This document shows positions 1 through 7,792 of a stretch of 24,403 nucleotides of DNA, in pieces; within the stretch, counting starts at the first letter, position 1, and every line of letters begins with the position of its first letter. This stretch comes from Anaerolineae bacterium (GTDB taxonomy: Bacteria; Chloroflexota; Anaerolineae; Promineifilales; Promineifilaceae): the NCBI GenBank assembly GCA_028277515.1, contig JANQGC010000092.1:1-24403 (forward strand), given 5' to 3'. The translations under genes were made by a program, and so were the position numbers. Below the pieces are notes generated by a model that was given only the letters and a program-made list of their open reading frames with translations, searched no databases and had not been told where the DNA came from.

Positions 1-3
1 CTT

Positions 4-231
4 CCTATACGCAAGTCTGGAACCGGGCCAACCAACTGCAAGAGGTGACGGTCAATGGGCAGGAGACCAACTTCCGGTATGATGCCGACGGCCAGGGGGT
101 GTAAATCTTGCGCCCGTCCGGCAGCAGGGTGTACACCCGTTGGCCGTCGGCATCATACCGGAAGTTGGTCTCCTGCCCATTGACCGTCACCTCTTGCAGT
201 TGGTTGGCCCGGTTCCAGACTTGCGTATAGG
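4..231. repeat. Large inverted repeat at window edge
   Basis: Positions 4-94 are the exact reverse complement of 141-231 (91 bp). After a 2-bp mismatch (95-96 against 139-140) pairing resumes with GGGTGTA (97-103) against TACACCC (132-138). This gives ~100-bp arms with 98 matches and a loop of about 28 nt. The right arm is normal RHS coding sequence read on the minus strand. The left arm therefore carries the same codons in sense on the plus strand, ending in TAA at 102-104. A self-primed fold-back during amplification or assembly, started by the 7-bp microhomology, would give this structure. A real inverted duplication is the alternative. Pairing stops at position 4; bases 1-3 do not match. 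Confidence 0.95.
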
Positions 232-3200
232 TCACGCCGTTCACTTGCCGCGAGAGCATATTGCCGTTGTTGTCGTAGGTGAAGTAAGCGATTCGCTGGC
301 CGCCCACCTTTATTTCCTTCAGGGCGTGTTTGTGATGTTCCTGGTCGTCATAATACAAATATTGCCGGTCATCGGGGCCGTTATTATCATAACGCCAGGC
401 GATATTGCCGCCGCTGCCGTAGGTATAGGTGTAATCGTACGGTTGGGGACCATTACTGTTTTTGGCCGTTTTCAAGCGGTCCCGCGCATCGTAAGTGAAG
501 GTGTCCGTTTCTACCTGGTTTTCCGTCGCCATCTTTTTGGAGGTGATGTTGCCCACGGCATCATATTGGTATTCGAAATCCGGCCACTTGTCCTGCCAAT
601 TCCGCTGCTGGATTCTCTTCAGCCGGAAGTTTTGCGTTTCGTTATGGTAAATAAAGGAGGTGTTGGGCACATTACCCGGCCGGTATATCGCCGTCTGTTG
701 ATGGCGCTGGTTGTACACCAGGCCGGCCACCACAGGCGCGGTGACGCCGTCGACTGTGCTTTCCAGCTTGTCGGCGAAACGGCCGTCGTAGGTGATAGTT
801 ATTACTTCTCCATTGGGATAGCTTACCGTTTGCGGCCGGTCCAGGTTGTCATAGGTCATGTCTTTGGTAAAGGTAACGTCATTGATTTCACGCGTTTGGC
901 GGGTCACCCGGCCGCGATAATCATAAACAAAATTATCATTATAACGATCCGCATACCAATAAGTGATTTTCTGAACCTGGCCTTTACCCGTGCCGCTTGC
1001 ATAGTAAACATAGGAGCCCAGATTTGTGCCTCCAAAGGAGGCTGGGCATTTGCCGCTGCCAAAACCATCATGTCGTTTGCTGATCAAACGGCCGCCGGAG
1101 TCATAATAGAAACAGATACGCTGGCCTTTAGCGTCGGTCTGCCGTACCATGTTGCCGCTGTCGTCGTATGCATAGCTCCACTCGCCCATGTCGGCGTCGG
1201 CCATGCTCACCTTTTGTCCCAGGTTGTTGTAGGTCATCGTCGTTGTAGCATTATTTGCCCCTAATACCTTTGTCAGGTTATCCGCTAAATCGTATTCGTA
1301 CGTGGTAGTATGAGCGGAGTGGTCACCCGTTGGCGGCTCCCAAGTACCGGATAGTCTACCCAAGGCATCGTAGAGGTAAACAGTAGCGTTGTTATTTGCG
1401 TCCACCACCTTTTTCTGCCGATTTCCATAGACATACCTGGTATACTGCCCATTTGGTTCGGTAACACGGATGACATCATCCAAAGCATCATAGTAGGTGG
1501 TTATATGGCCATAGTTAAAGCAATTTAACCCAGGGCTGAAGTCAGGAGCCGTGCCGCCGATTGCCAACATCTCACATTGAGTACGCCCTAACGAATCATA
1601 TTGTATATCGGTAATAGATTGTTTAAAGTTGTCACTAATATCCCACAGGCGATTCTGCAGTGGCCGCCCTATCGCATCATAAAAGGTGCGCTCGCGCATA
1701 TGCCCACCATTGGGATCCGGGGTGAGTACATCAATGTGCAGTGGGTTGCCGGTATCGTGATATGCAATTTGCCGTGTCACATGGTTGGCCGCTCCGGTGA
1801 GCGGATTGGGAGATTTGACGGTGATTAGACGGCCGAAGGGATCATATTCAAATGCTTGTTTGGCCCCGTTGACCCCGGTTACCTGGGTCACCAGCCAGGG
1901 AGAATAAGCGTCACTGTAAGCAAAGCTGGTGTGCAGCTCGACCACTGGAGAACTACTATTTCTTCTCGCATAATCAATGGTTTTTGCTTTTCTTGTGCGG
2001 TCCAGCCATTTCGTATCCTGCTGAATGCCGCCGGGGTCCAGGACGCGCGTCAACTGCCAGATCTCGCCCATATTCTGTCCACCATGGACGTAATTCCCGT
2101 AGTAATAATTGGTGGTCAGCCATTTGGCGCCGCAATCATAATTTGGGCCGCCATTGCGGTTGGGATCGGCGTTGGCTCCATTTAAACTGCTCTTCTCATA
2201 TTGGTCCAAGAAAAGCAGACGACCTTTTGTAGGTTTTTTATCGGGATCACTGCAGTCCGAATCATCATAACGATAACGGTTGCGCCAGACGATCTCCGCC
2301 TCCGGTCCTCCCGCATCTCCTACCCACATCGTCTCTCGCCAGGGCAGATTGACTAACCAATAATCATTTTCTTCATCTGTATCCGTGTTATACACATAAA
2401 GCGTTTCCAACGTCCGATAAAGCTCCTCGCCGGGGTCAGCATCTTCATCAAACTCCTGTACCTTCGTCCTGTTACCATAGATGTCATACTTGTATCCTAT
2501 TCGCGTCAGCGCCGAGCCGCCGCCACGCTTGTCGGTAGATTTCTGTACGGAAACAACCGGGTGCCTGCTATTCGGATTAACACCATTGGCCCCGCTGGCT
2601 GAATAGTGCAGCATGATCCAGGAGGTTTCCTCCTTTAATAGTTCTTTACTGGCATCATGGATTGAGAGATCTTTTGATTTTCCAGTTAAGGTCGAGTCAT
2701 TTTCAAAATAAGGCTCGGCCCAAAAATTCATGACCGCCTTCCGTTGCCAACCTCCGGATGGCGGGCCGCCTTCATAGCTTGTGACGCTAGTAAACCCTTG
2801 CAAAGCGTTGCTCACCCCCTCAAAGTTGGCATTGCCATATTGATATTCGGTGACCATGGGCGGGGCATCATTGTCGGAACCGCTATATACGGTTTGTTTT
2901 TTGACGGTGTGATAATAAAGATCGGTATACTGGCGACTATCAAAATCATCGTCGTCCCGATAAGCGGAATCGGGATATACTACTTTGTTGTTGAAATCAT
3001 ATGATACCGTGGGTACATTCGGATCGGCCGGTCCATACAACGTTTCAAAAGATTGCATATAGGGGGAGCAAAAAATCAGGTGATCTCGTACACCAACTTG
3101 ATTAATTTCTCCCGTTTCCCAAAATGAATACTCAAATACCCGATCTGGGTTTTGCGCACAATGGGATTCATTATCATTTGGCGCGCAGATCCGGCTCTTT

Positions 3201-5323
3201 GGTTTATTGTTCACAATGACATTTTCAGTAATAGCGGTTAACAAATTGGTTTTATCCGGCACATAATCGGTATCGCCATCGTTATCCTGGTCGTAATCAA
3301 ATCCGGAACACCTTTCTTTCTGCTTCTCATATGCGGATCCGGTGCCATACTTCTCCCATTGATGGTAGAGATAATACTCCCGTAAAATGGAGGTGCCTTT
3401 GCGTACTTCGATAGATTCAAGAAATCTTGTTTGCCAACTCAGTTCATCATTGATTGCACCTTGGTTATAGGTCTCGGGTGGAATTCGTTCATAATTAAAA
3501 CGAACCTCATATCTAAATAGATCATTTCCATCTTCATCAACTCCGTATTTATCATAGTAAATATGTAGTAAATAGCTAGCTGGAACATAAATATCATCCC
3601 ACCCAGCTAAGTCTGAATCAGCTACTTCATCATTATCTGGCTCACCGCCCGGCCCATTGAAATGATCTTCATCGTATACATAGGCCATTTTATTCCCAAA
3701 GTAATCAATTGCGGTGTCCACACGCCATTTAAGGGCTGTGTTATCTACTTTCATTTCTTGATTGTTTAAGTCACCACCAAAAGCGTGACCATCGCTAATC
3801 TCTTGCTCTGAGTTGGGAGTATAACCTAACCTGTAGGTTGTATTGTCTGCCGTCTTGATAATCCAAAAGACCCTACTTATCTGGTCCGAGTGTTGAGGAT
3901 CATCTCCATCTTCTTTGTGTTTTTTGCACGAATCGGACCAGTGAATGGTTGAATCGACTAAATAGGATTTGCAAAGCTCTATATACATACCGGCATTGCC
4001 GGCGGCATAATACCGACCTCTTTGACCATTGCTGTCCAGCCCGTTTTTGTGAATTAGTTCGTAACTATGTCCCTGAAAGTTGAGGGTGTACTGGTTGTAA
4101 AAATTTTCTGTAGACTGCACCAGATCCTTATCGACGAGCTTCAGGCAGGCATTATCGCCCGGGCAATCCCGATTTCGCTCGTCGCGATCGGCGAAGAGTG
4201 ATTGCACAATATCAATCCGACTGGTCAAGGACCAACCGAATCCCACCGGGTCACCTTGACCATTGCCCATCGTTCCATTGCTCTGCCCGCTGTTATAGAC
4301 CAGACTCAAAGGTGGCTGCAAACCATTAGGTCCTGGATGAACCACCATGGGATACTCATAACTGACGGAGCCACTAAAATCAGCGATGGTTGGCGATTGA
4401 AACGTCGGCACCCATCCCGTAGGTAACTCATCTTCCGCCCCTCCCGTAGCCGTGGCTGCCTCTCTTGCGTTTTCTTCTCCCCTGGTCGAGGCATCATCCC
4501 GATACCTTAGGGAGTACTCTCCTGGCCCCGGTAAATTGATGGCAACTTTGGCCGAGGCTTTTTCAAAGGTTAATGGTATCTCCACCTTACGCTCGTTTGA
4601 TGATCTGTAGAACAGCGCTAATTCTCCTTCATCTCGTTTCCCTTGGTCCAACAAACCGGATACATCTATTTCCAAAGCATCATTTTCTTTACGACCGGGC
4701 ATTAATTCAAAACGCAGCAAGTCCCCACGAAAAGTGCGGTACCGGTTACGAGGCAGGCGCTCCGCTTTCAGGACAATATTGCTATCGTCATCAAAGTAGC
4801 GGCTGCCGTCCAACGGGGCGAAGGTCATGCGCAAATAATCATAAACAGGAATTACACTGTTGGCCGCTTCGGCGCGCACGGCAAAGGTATGTGGATCGGC
4901 AAAACGACCGAATAATTCAACTTTGAGGTTCACATTCTTATGCTTGCCGGGTTTTATTTCATCAATCCGCTCTTCAGGGGCCTCAAAAGCAGCCACTCCA
5001 TCCAGGGTGACGACAACATCCTGCGCCGCAATATTGCCGCGGTTGTGTACTTTGGCCACGACATTGACCTTGCTGCGCAGCCCGGCATTAACCTCTTGCG
5101 GCGTGACAACTTCCACCTCCAGCATGACCCACTCCCGTGGCGGGGGCGGATCGGCCGGCGGTTCGATATCAATATCATCGGGTGGGGGGTCCGGCGGGTC
5201 TAACTGCATAACCGGCGCAGCCGTCATTGGGGATACGGCGCTGCCGGATGAAAGCAGAATGAAGAGAAAAGCTAAAGCAGACAGGAAAACAATGGCCAGG
5301 ATGCGTGATGGACGGACGAGCAT
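5..5323 (-). CDS. Secreted RHS/YD-repeat protein, C-terminus cut or chimeric
   Basis: Start chosen at ATG 5323 because GAAGGAGA lies 5 nt upstream; a TTG at 5338 lies inside that Shine-Dalgarno and is unlikely. An N-terminal signal peptide (about residues 1-30) is followed by a Pro/Asp-rich stretch and a CARDB-like adhesion beta-domain (about 80-160). At about 311-355 is the SpvB/RHS entry motif, with FSGSVSYEYP and a PLSLVYNS segment. Near residue 678 is an Asp-rich DQDNDGDTD loop, a likely calcium site. YD repeats of the YDxxGRL type fill about 1160-1740. RHS proteins form a beta-cocoon shell and often carry a variable C-terminal toxin. Here the usual conserved core end and any cargo are absent: the last 29 residues (from WPSAS) come from the inverted copy described at 4-231. 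The protein is probably exported. Family is certain, cargo unknown. Confidence 0.9.
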   Translation of the reverse strand: MLVRPSRILAIVFLSALAFLFILLSSGSAVSPMTAAPVMQLDPPDPPPDDIDIEPPADPPPPREWVMLEVEVVTPQEVNAGLRSKVNVVAKVHNRGNIAAQDVVVTLDGVAAFEAPEERIDEIKPGKHKNVNLKVELFGRFADPHTFAVRAEAANSVIPVYDYLRMTFAPLDGSRYFDDDSNIVLKAERLPRNRYRTFRGDLLRFELMPGRKENDALEIDVSGLLDQGKRDEGELALFYRSSNERKVEIPLTFEKASAKVAINLPGPGEYSLRYRDDASTRGEENAREAATATGGAEDELPTGWVPTFQSPTIADFSGSVSYEYPMVVHPGPNGLQPPLSLVYNSGQSNGTMGNGQGDPVGFGWSLTSRIDIVQSLFADRDERNRDCPGDNACLKLVDKDLVQSTENFYNQYTLNFQGHSYELIHKNGLDSNGQRGRYYAAGNAGMYIELCKSYLVDSTIHWSDSCKKHKEDGDDPQHSDQISRVFWIIKTADNTTYRLGYTPNSEQEISDGHAFGGDLNNQEMKVDNTALKWRVDTAIDYFGNKMAYVYDEDHFNGPGGEPDNDEVADSDLAGWDDIYVPASYLLHIYYDKYGVDEDGNDLFRYEVRFNYERIPPETYNQGAINDELSWQTRFLESIEVRKGTSILREYYLYHQWEKYGTGSAYEKQKERCSGFDYDQDNDGDTDYVPDKTNLLTAITENVIVNNKPKSRICAPNDNESHCAQNPDRVFEYSFWETGEINQVGVRDHLIFCSPYMQSFETLYGPADPNVPTVSYDFNNKVVYPDSAYRDDDDFDSRQYTDLYYHTVKKQTVYSGSDNDAPPMVTEYQYGNANFEGVSNALQGFTSVTSYEGGPPSGGWQRKAVMNFWAEPYFENDSTLTGKSKDLSIHDASKELLKEETSWIMLHYSASGANGVNPNSRHPVVSVQKSTDKRGGGSALTRIGYKYDIYGNRTKVQEFDEDADPGEELYRTLETLYVYNTDTDEENDYWLVNLPWRETMWVGDAGGPEAEIVWRNRYRYDDSDCSDPDKKPTKGRLLFLDQYEKSSLNGANADPNRNGGPNYDCGAKWLTTNYYYGNYVHGGQNMGEIWQLTRVLDPGGIQQDTKWLDRTRKAKTIDYARRNSSSPVVELHTSFAYSDAYSPWLVTQVTGVNGAKQAFEYDPFGRLITVKSPNPLTGAANHVTRQIAYHDTGNPLHIDVLTPDPNGGHMRERTFYDAIGRPLQNRLWDISDNFKQSITDIQYDSLGRTQCEMLAIGGTAPDFSPGLNCFNYGHITTYYDALDDVIRVTEPNGQYTRYVYGNRQKKVVDANNNATVYLYDALGRLSGTWEPPTGDHSAHTTTYEYDLADNLTKVLGANNATTTMTYNNLGQKVSMADADMGEWSYAYDDSGNMVRQTDAKGQRICFYYDSGGRLISKRHDGFGSGKCPASFGGTNLGSYVYYASGTGKGQVQKITYWYADRYNDNFVYDYRGRVTRQTREINDVTFTKDMTYDNLDRPQTVSYPNGEVITITYDGRFADKLESTVDGVTAPVVAGLVYNQRHQQTAIYRPGNVPNTSFIYHNETQNFRLKRIQQRNWQDKWPDFEYQYDAVGNITSKKMATENQVETDTFTYDARDRLKTAKNSNGPQPYDYTYTYGSGGNIAWRYDNNGPDDRQYLYYDDQEHHKHALKEIKVGGQRIAYFTYDNNGNMLSRQVNGVTYTQVWNRANQLQEVTVNGQETNFRYDADGQRVYTLLPDGRKIYTPWPSASYRKLVSCPLTVTSCSWLARFQTCV

Positions 5324-5466
5324 GAGATTCTCCTTCAACCGCTAAATTGTAAAGTTCCGTCTACAAAAAAGTTGGGGTGCGATTCAGTGGGGAGGGGAAG
5401 AAAAGCGACCGCCATCTTCTTAACTTTGGAACAATTTCATTGTGCGGTATTTGTGATGGAGAAGAT

Positions 5467-5505
5467 AGTGAGCTTTGTCACGTTCGCCATGTGACGTTTG
5501 TCACT
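5467..5505. promoter_or_regulatory. Two tandem CRP/FNR-family-like sites
   Basis: Site 1 is GTGA-GCTTTG-TCAC at 5468-5481. Site 2 is TGTGA-CGTTTG-TCACT at 5490-5505. Both match the GTGA-N6-TCAC core of the CRP/FNR consensus, and their centres are 23 bp apart, about two helical turns. No regulator gene is in the window. They lie about 145-180 bp upstream of the RHS start. Confidence 0.5.
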
Positions 5506-5597
5506 ATTAGAATGAGGATTGAATATATTTGGTGAGTTGATTCTCGAATTATTCATGATTTTGAGAGCTTTCACGACTTTATCCGTATAGCAGTATA

Positions 5598-5628
5598 ATG
5601 TTAAGTAGTTTTGCATCAGGTTTGTCAA
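5598..5628 (-). promoter_or_regulatory. Candidate promoter towards RHS gene
   Basis: On the minus strand a perfect TTGACA (+ strand 5623-5628), preceded by an A6 tract, is followed 19 bp later by TAACAT (+ strand 5598-5603; 4 of 6 to TATAAT). A TATACT further downstream is better in sequence but too far from this -35. It would give a long leader of about 270 nt that crosses the CRP-like sites. Spacing is wide, so confidence is modest. Confidence 0.35.
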
Positions 5629-5671
5629 TTTTTTGTGGGATTTCCAGAGGTACAGGAAAAAATTGACAAAC
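5620..5671. promoter_or_regulatory. Perfect 15-bp inverted repeat carrying outward -35 boxes
   Basis: The left arm GTTTGTCAATTTTTT (5620-5634) is the exact reverse complement of the right arm AAAAAATTGACAAAC (5657-5671), with a 22-bp spacer. Each arm reads A6-TTGACA outward, so the arms could be paired -35 plus UP-like elements of divergent promoters, or an operator for one dimeric regulator acting on both. No T-run follows, so it is not a typical terminator. Confidence 0.6.
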
Positions 5672-5692
5672 TTTTCGATTATTTACTTAAAA
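5663..5692 (+). promoter_or_regulatory. Candidate promoter for DUF4230 gene
   Basis: A perfect TTGACA at 5663-5668 with an upstream A6 tract is followed after 18 bp by TTAAAA (5687-5692), a weak -10. A start near 5699 would leave a ~40-nt leader before the ATG at 5739. Confidence 0.4.
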
Positions 5693-5738
5693 AGATGCCG
5701 AGTGGTTAAAGGTTGATTCAACTGGATTTTGGATAAAT

Positions 5739-6533
5739 ATGGAAGAAAAAGGGATTAACAGCGAAGAGAAGCAAACCGCAGAAACCCCGCAAAGTAAGGG
5801 AGGATCTCATTGGCTGCGAAATTTTGCCTATATTAGCATCATCATGTTCATGGGTGTGCTCACATTTATCGCGGTCATGTTTGCTGTCGGGGTGAATCGG
5901 ACAAATGAGGCGGTGATCGAACCAGTGGCGGATTTAGTTCGCCAGTTGACACTGCCGGTGACGCCGGTCATTTTACCTAATCCGGCGACCATTGTACGCG
6001 AGATTAATGACCTGGCTCGTTTGGAAACTGCCTCTTTTGAATTTGAGAAGGTGATTACGGCCGAAACCAGGCAAGATGTATTGTGGGGCGCTTTGGGCGA
6101 ATCAATGGTTTTTGTGGCTCACGGCAAAGTATATGCCGGCGTCGATTTTTCAGAAATGGCTGTCGATGACTTGCAGGTTTATGATCCGACGACGGTTTAT
6201 GTTTATTTACCTGAGGCCAAGATTTTTGAGGATATTCCCGTGCTGGACAATGATTTGTCTTATGTTGCCGACCGGGATACGGGCATTTTAACCAGAGCAG
6301 ACCCGCAATTGGAAAGCGAAGTGCGGCAAGCGGCCGAAGAAGCGATCAGAGAGGCGGCCGATGAGAGCGAATTATTAGAGCGCGCCGATTCCAATGCCCG
6401 GGAGTTTATGAGTAACTTCCTGGCCGGGTTGGGCTTTGAAAATATTATTTTTACAAATGAGAGGCCGGAACCTGCTCCCCCGTTTGTGCAGGAAGTTCCC
6501 AAAGGATTTGTTGTCACGCCACAGGCCCCTTAA
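5739..6533 (+). CDS. DUF4230 membrane-anchored protein
   Basis: 264 residues. The N-terminal ~27 residues are polar, then one membrane segment spans about 28-51, and the rest is an extracytoplasmic or surface domain. The body matches the DUF4230 pattern: LARLETASFEFEKVI, then VAHGKVYAGVDFSEM, a VYVYLPEAKIFE strand, an acidic linker, and an Ala/Glu-rich helix followed by FLAGLGFENIIFTNE. The function of DUF4230 proteins is not established. The C-terminus ends in a Pro-rich tail. No strong Shine-Dalgarno precedes the ATG. The gene is a lone unit on this strand, facing the flavin reductase gene. Confidence 0.85.
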   Translation: MEEKGINSEEKQTAETPQSKGGSHWLRNFAYISIIMFMGVLTFIAVMFAVGVNRTNEAVIEPVADLVRQLTLPVTPVILPNPATIVREINDLARLETASFEFEKVITAETRQDVLWGALGESMVFVAHGKVYAGVDFSEMAVDDLQVYDPTTVYVYLPEAKIFEDIPVLDNDLSYVADRDTGILTRADPQLESEVRQAAEEAIREAADESELLERADSNAREFMSNFLAGLGFENIIFTNERPEPAPPFVQEVPKGFVVTPQAP

Positions 6534-6574
6534 CATTCAGCGTTAAGACGTAGGAATGAAAAATATTGATCCCC

Positions 6575-6605
6575 AAATAAAAAGAGCGGGCTTATCGGCC
6601 CGCTC
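6575..6605 (-). terminator. Intrinsic terminator of the flavin reductase gene
   Basis: A perfect 8-bp stem, GAGCGGGC (6584-6591) and GCCCGCTC (6598-6605), with a 6-nt loop. Read on the minus strand it is followed by TTTTTATTT, the classic rho-independent layout, starting 5 nt after the stop codon of the minus-strand gene. On the plus strand no T-run follows, so it works in one direction. Confidence 0.9.
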
Positions 6606-6609
6606 ACCC

Positions 6610-7101
6610 TTACCCGGCGTAGCTCCAGCCCATATGGGGCAATGTTAAGGTGTCCTTTACCTTACCCTCTTTCAGGATGCCGGCATTGATGACTTCACCA
6701 ATTAATAGATCGTGGTCCCCTCCGCTGTCGACCATGCTAACTACCTTGCATTCAAGGTAAGCAGCAGCGCCATCTAAAACGGGACATCCGGTTTCCGGTC
6801 CAAGTTCGTATTGGGCGTCGTCCATTTTATCCGGCCGTTTCGCCCGACCTTTGGAGAAGCGTGTCAACTTCTCCTGATCTTCCTGATTGAAGATATTGAC
6901 CGCAAACACGCCGCTCTCGCTAATTAAGTTATAGCTATAAGCATTTTTCGCTAATCCGACGGCCACGAGGCGGGGTGTGAAGGATGCCTGGGTAAACCAG
7001 TTGAAAACCATCGCATTTACATCATCCTCATGCCGCGAGGTGAGGCTGTAAAAACCGTAGGGAATTCTGTTTAACGCATCTTTGATTGGATCATCTGACA
7101 T
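6610..7101 (-). CDS. Flavin reductase-like FMN-binding protein
   Basis: 163 residues, normal for the flavin reductase-like split-barrel family (DIM6/NTAB/HpaC type). Visible family features are the N-terminal YGFYSLTSR strand, the NAMVFNWFTQASFTPRLVAV core that contacts FMN, the VFAVNIF strand and the C-terminal HMGWSYAG end. These proteins bind FMN and either reduce free flavin with NAD(P)H or act as simple FMN proteins; the substrate cannot be told here. Start supported by AAAGGAG 8 nt upstream of the ATG. Monocistronic, with its own terminator at 6575-6605. Soluble, no signal peptide. Confidence 0.88.
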   Translation of the reverse strand: MSDDPIKDALNRIPYGFYSLTSRHEDDVNAMVFNWFTQASFTPRLVAVGLAKNAYSYNLISESGVFAVNIFNQEDQEKLTRFSKGRAKRPDKMDDAQYELGPETGCPVLDGAAAYLECKVVSMVDSGGDHDLLIGEVINAGILKEGKVKDTLTLPHMGWSYAG

Positions 7102-7188
7102 TGAATTAACTCCTTTATTATTTGGTTAAGAGACTTCTTTTTTGGGATATAGAAGGCAATAATTTACCGGTCCCACTGCATCTAAAAA

Positions 7189-7641
7189 TTGTATCATAGA
7201 CAACAACGATTGAAAGTGACTGATATAATGATGTTAATACCTGGCAAAGGATTATGGTTTAAATGGGTTGTCCTCTTATGGGCGCTGGTTGCTGTTATCT
7301 GGATGATCTTGGAAGGTGGCCTGGAATTAACCGTTTTTCTTGGCTTGTCGACATCTCTTCTCATGTTATTCGCGTTGGTGAGAAAGGTTCATGCTAAATG
7401 GCCACAAGTTTTGGACAGGAGTGTGCCTGCTTTGGGGTTTCTAGGATTTCTTTGTGGCCTCGCGACAGTATTGATGACATTGTTTTTAATGGCATTTAAG
7501 ACCGGGCTTCATGCTCACGGTCCGGAGTACACTATGGGGGAAATTGCCTGGGTAATCGATCAAACCCTATTGTGGGCTGTTTCCGGTTTAATGGTCGGGG
7601 TTGGGTTAGGTTTATTGCTCAAAGCCTTTTCTAAAACTTGA
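7189..7641 (+). CDS. Small four-helix membrane protein of unknown function
   Basis: Up to 150 residues. I do not recognise the family. Four hydrophobic segments are visible: about 24-41, 46-64, 80-103 and 128-145, with a short His-containing loop (GLHAHGPEY) between helices 3 and 4. The TTG start at 7189 has no clear ribosome site; ATG at 7228 or 7231 is more natural but also lacks a strong one. A perfect extended -10 (TGATATAAT, 7221-7229) overlaps this point, so the true start may be further in. It faces the minus-strand operon, with repeat element A between. Confidence 0.6.
   Translation: MYHRQQRLKVTDIMMLIPGKGLWFKWVVLLWALVAVIWMILEGGLELTVFLGLSTSLLMLFALVRKVHAKWPQVLDRSVPALGFLGFLCGLATVLMTLFLMAFKTGLHAHGPEYTMGEIAWVIDQTLLWAVSGLMVGVGLGLLLKAFSKT
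7221..7229 (+). promoter_or_regulatory. Extended -10 promoter element
   Basis: TGATATAAT matches the extended -10 consensus TGnTATAAT exactly. There is no good -35 at 16-18 bp (CAACAA-like). It lies inside the longest form of the downstream reading frame, which argues against the TTG start at 7189. Confidence 0.4.
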
Positions 7642-7650
7642 AATCAGGTA

Positions 7651-7785
7651 TCTAGTAACCCGACGCTTTTACAAAGAGAAGACTAATTGGACGCTGATTC
7701 AAGCTGATGACGCTGAATTTTTTGTTTTTATCGGCGTAAATCCGCTCTGGTCCGCGTCCTTTTTCTAAACTGTCGGGCAGCTAGA
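7651..7785 (+). repeat. MITE/REP-like element, copy A
   Basis: This 135-bp element is bounded by TCTAG and CTAGA. Its imperfect terminal inverted repeats read TCTAGnnnCCCGAC at both ends. It is about 93% identical (8 differences over 123 bp) to the reverse complement of 19200-19322. An internal stem is visible (GGACGC with GCGTCC; GATTCAAGC with GCGTAAATC, imperfect in this copy). No coding capacity. It fills the gap between two convergent genes. Confidence 0.85.
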
Positions 7786-7792
7786 TGTGTTG

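Larger units (their letters stand above)
5324..5738. other. Divergent intergenic region with clustered regulatory signals
   Basis: These 415 bp separate the RHS gene (-) from the DUF4230 gene (+). They are AT-rich and I see no credible gene; a 63-codon minus-strand frame at 5437-5628 starts inside a -35 box. The region holds two CRP-like palindromes (5468-5481, 5491-5504), a perfect 15-bp inverted repeat (5620-5634 / 5657-5671), candidate outward promoters in its arms, and a small palindrome GTTGATTCAAC at 5712-5722 just before the DUF4230 start. A possible minus-strand -10 (TACAAT, reverse of 5346-5351) lies close to the RHS start but has no matching -35. Confidence 0.7.

Noticed and set aside
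5..91. The RHS C-terminal 29 residues as a variable toxin tip
   Set aside because: They are the antisense reading of the inverted copy of the gene itself, not a new domain.
140..1264. A 374-codon open frame on the plus strand
   Set aside because: It lies antisense to the RHS YD-repeat region; repetitive codon use there leaves long open antisense frames. No domain and no ribosome site.
3000..4400. AT-richer middle part of the RHS gene as a recently acquired segment
   Set aside because: The shift is by eye only, the frame is continuous and the domains are in the normal order; no boundary repeats.
5437..5628. A 63-codon minus-strand frame in the intergenic region
   Set aside because: Its TTG start is the TTGACA box of the inverted repeat, composition is AT-rich and random-looking, and no family is recognised.
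7651..7785. Repeat element A as an intrinsic terminator for the convergent genes
   Set aside because: The stem is long and interrupted and no T-run follows it on either strand; a termination role remains possible but is not shown.
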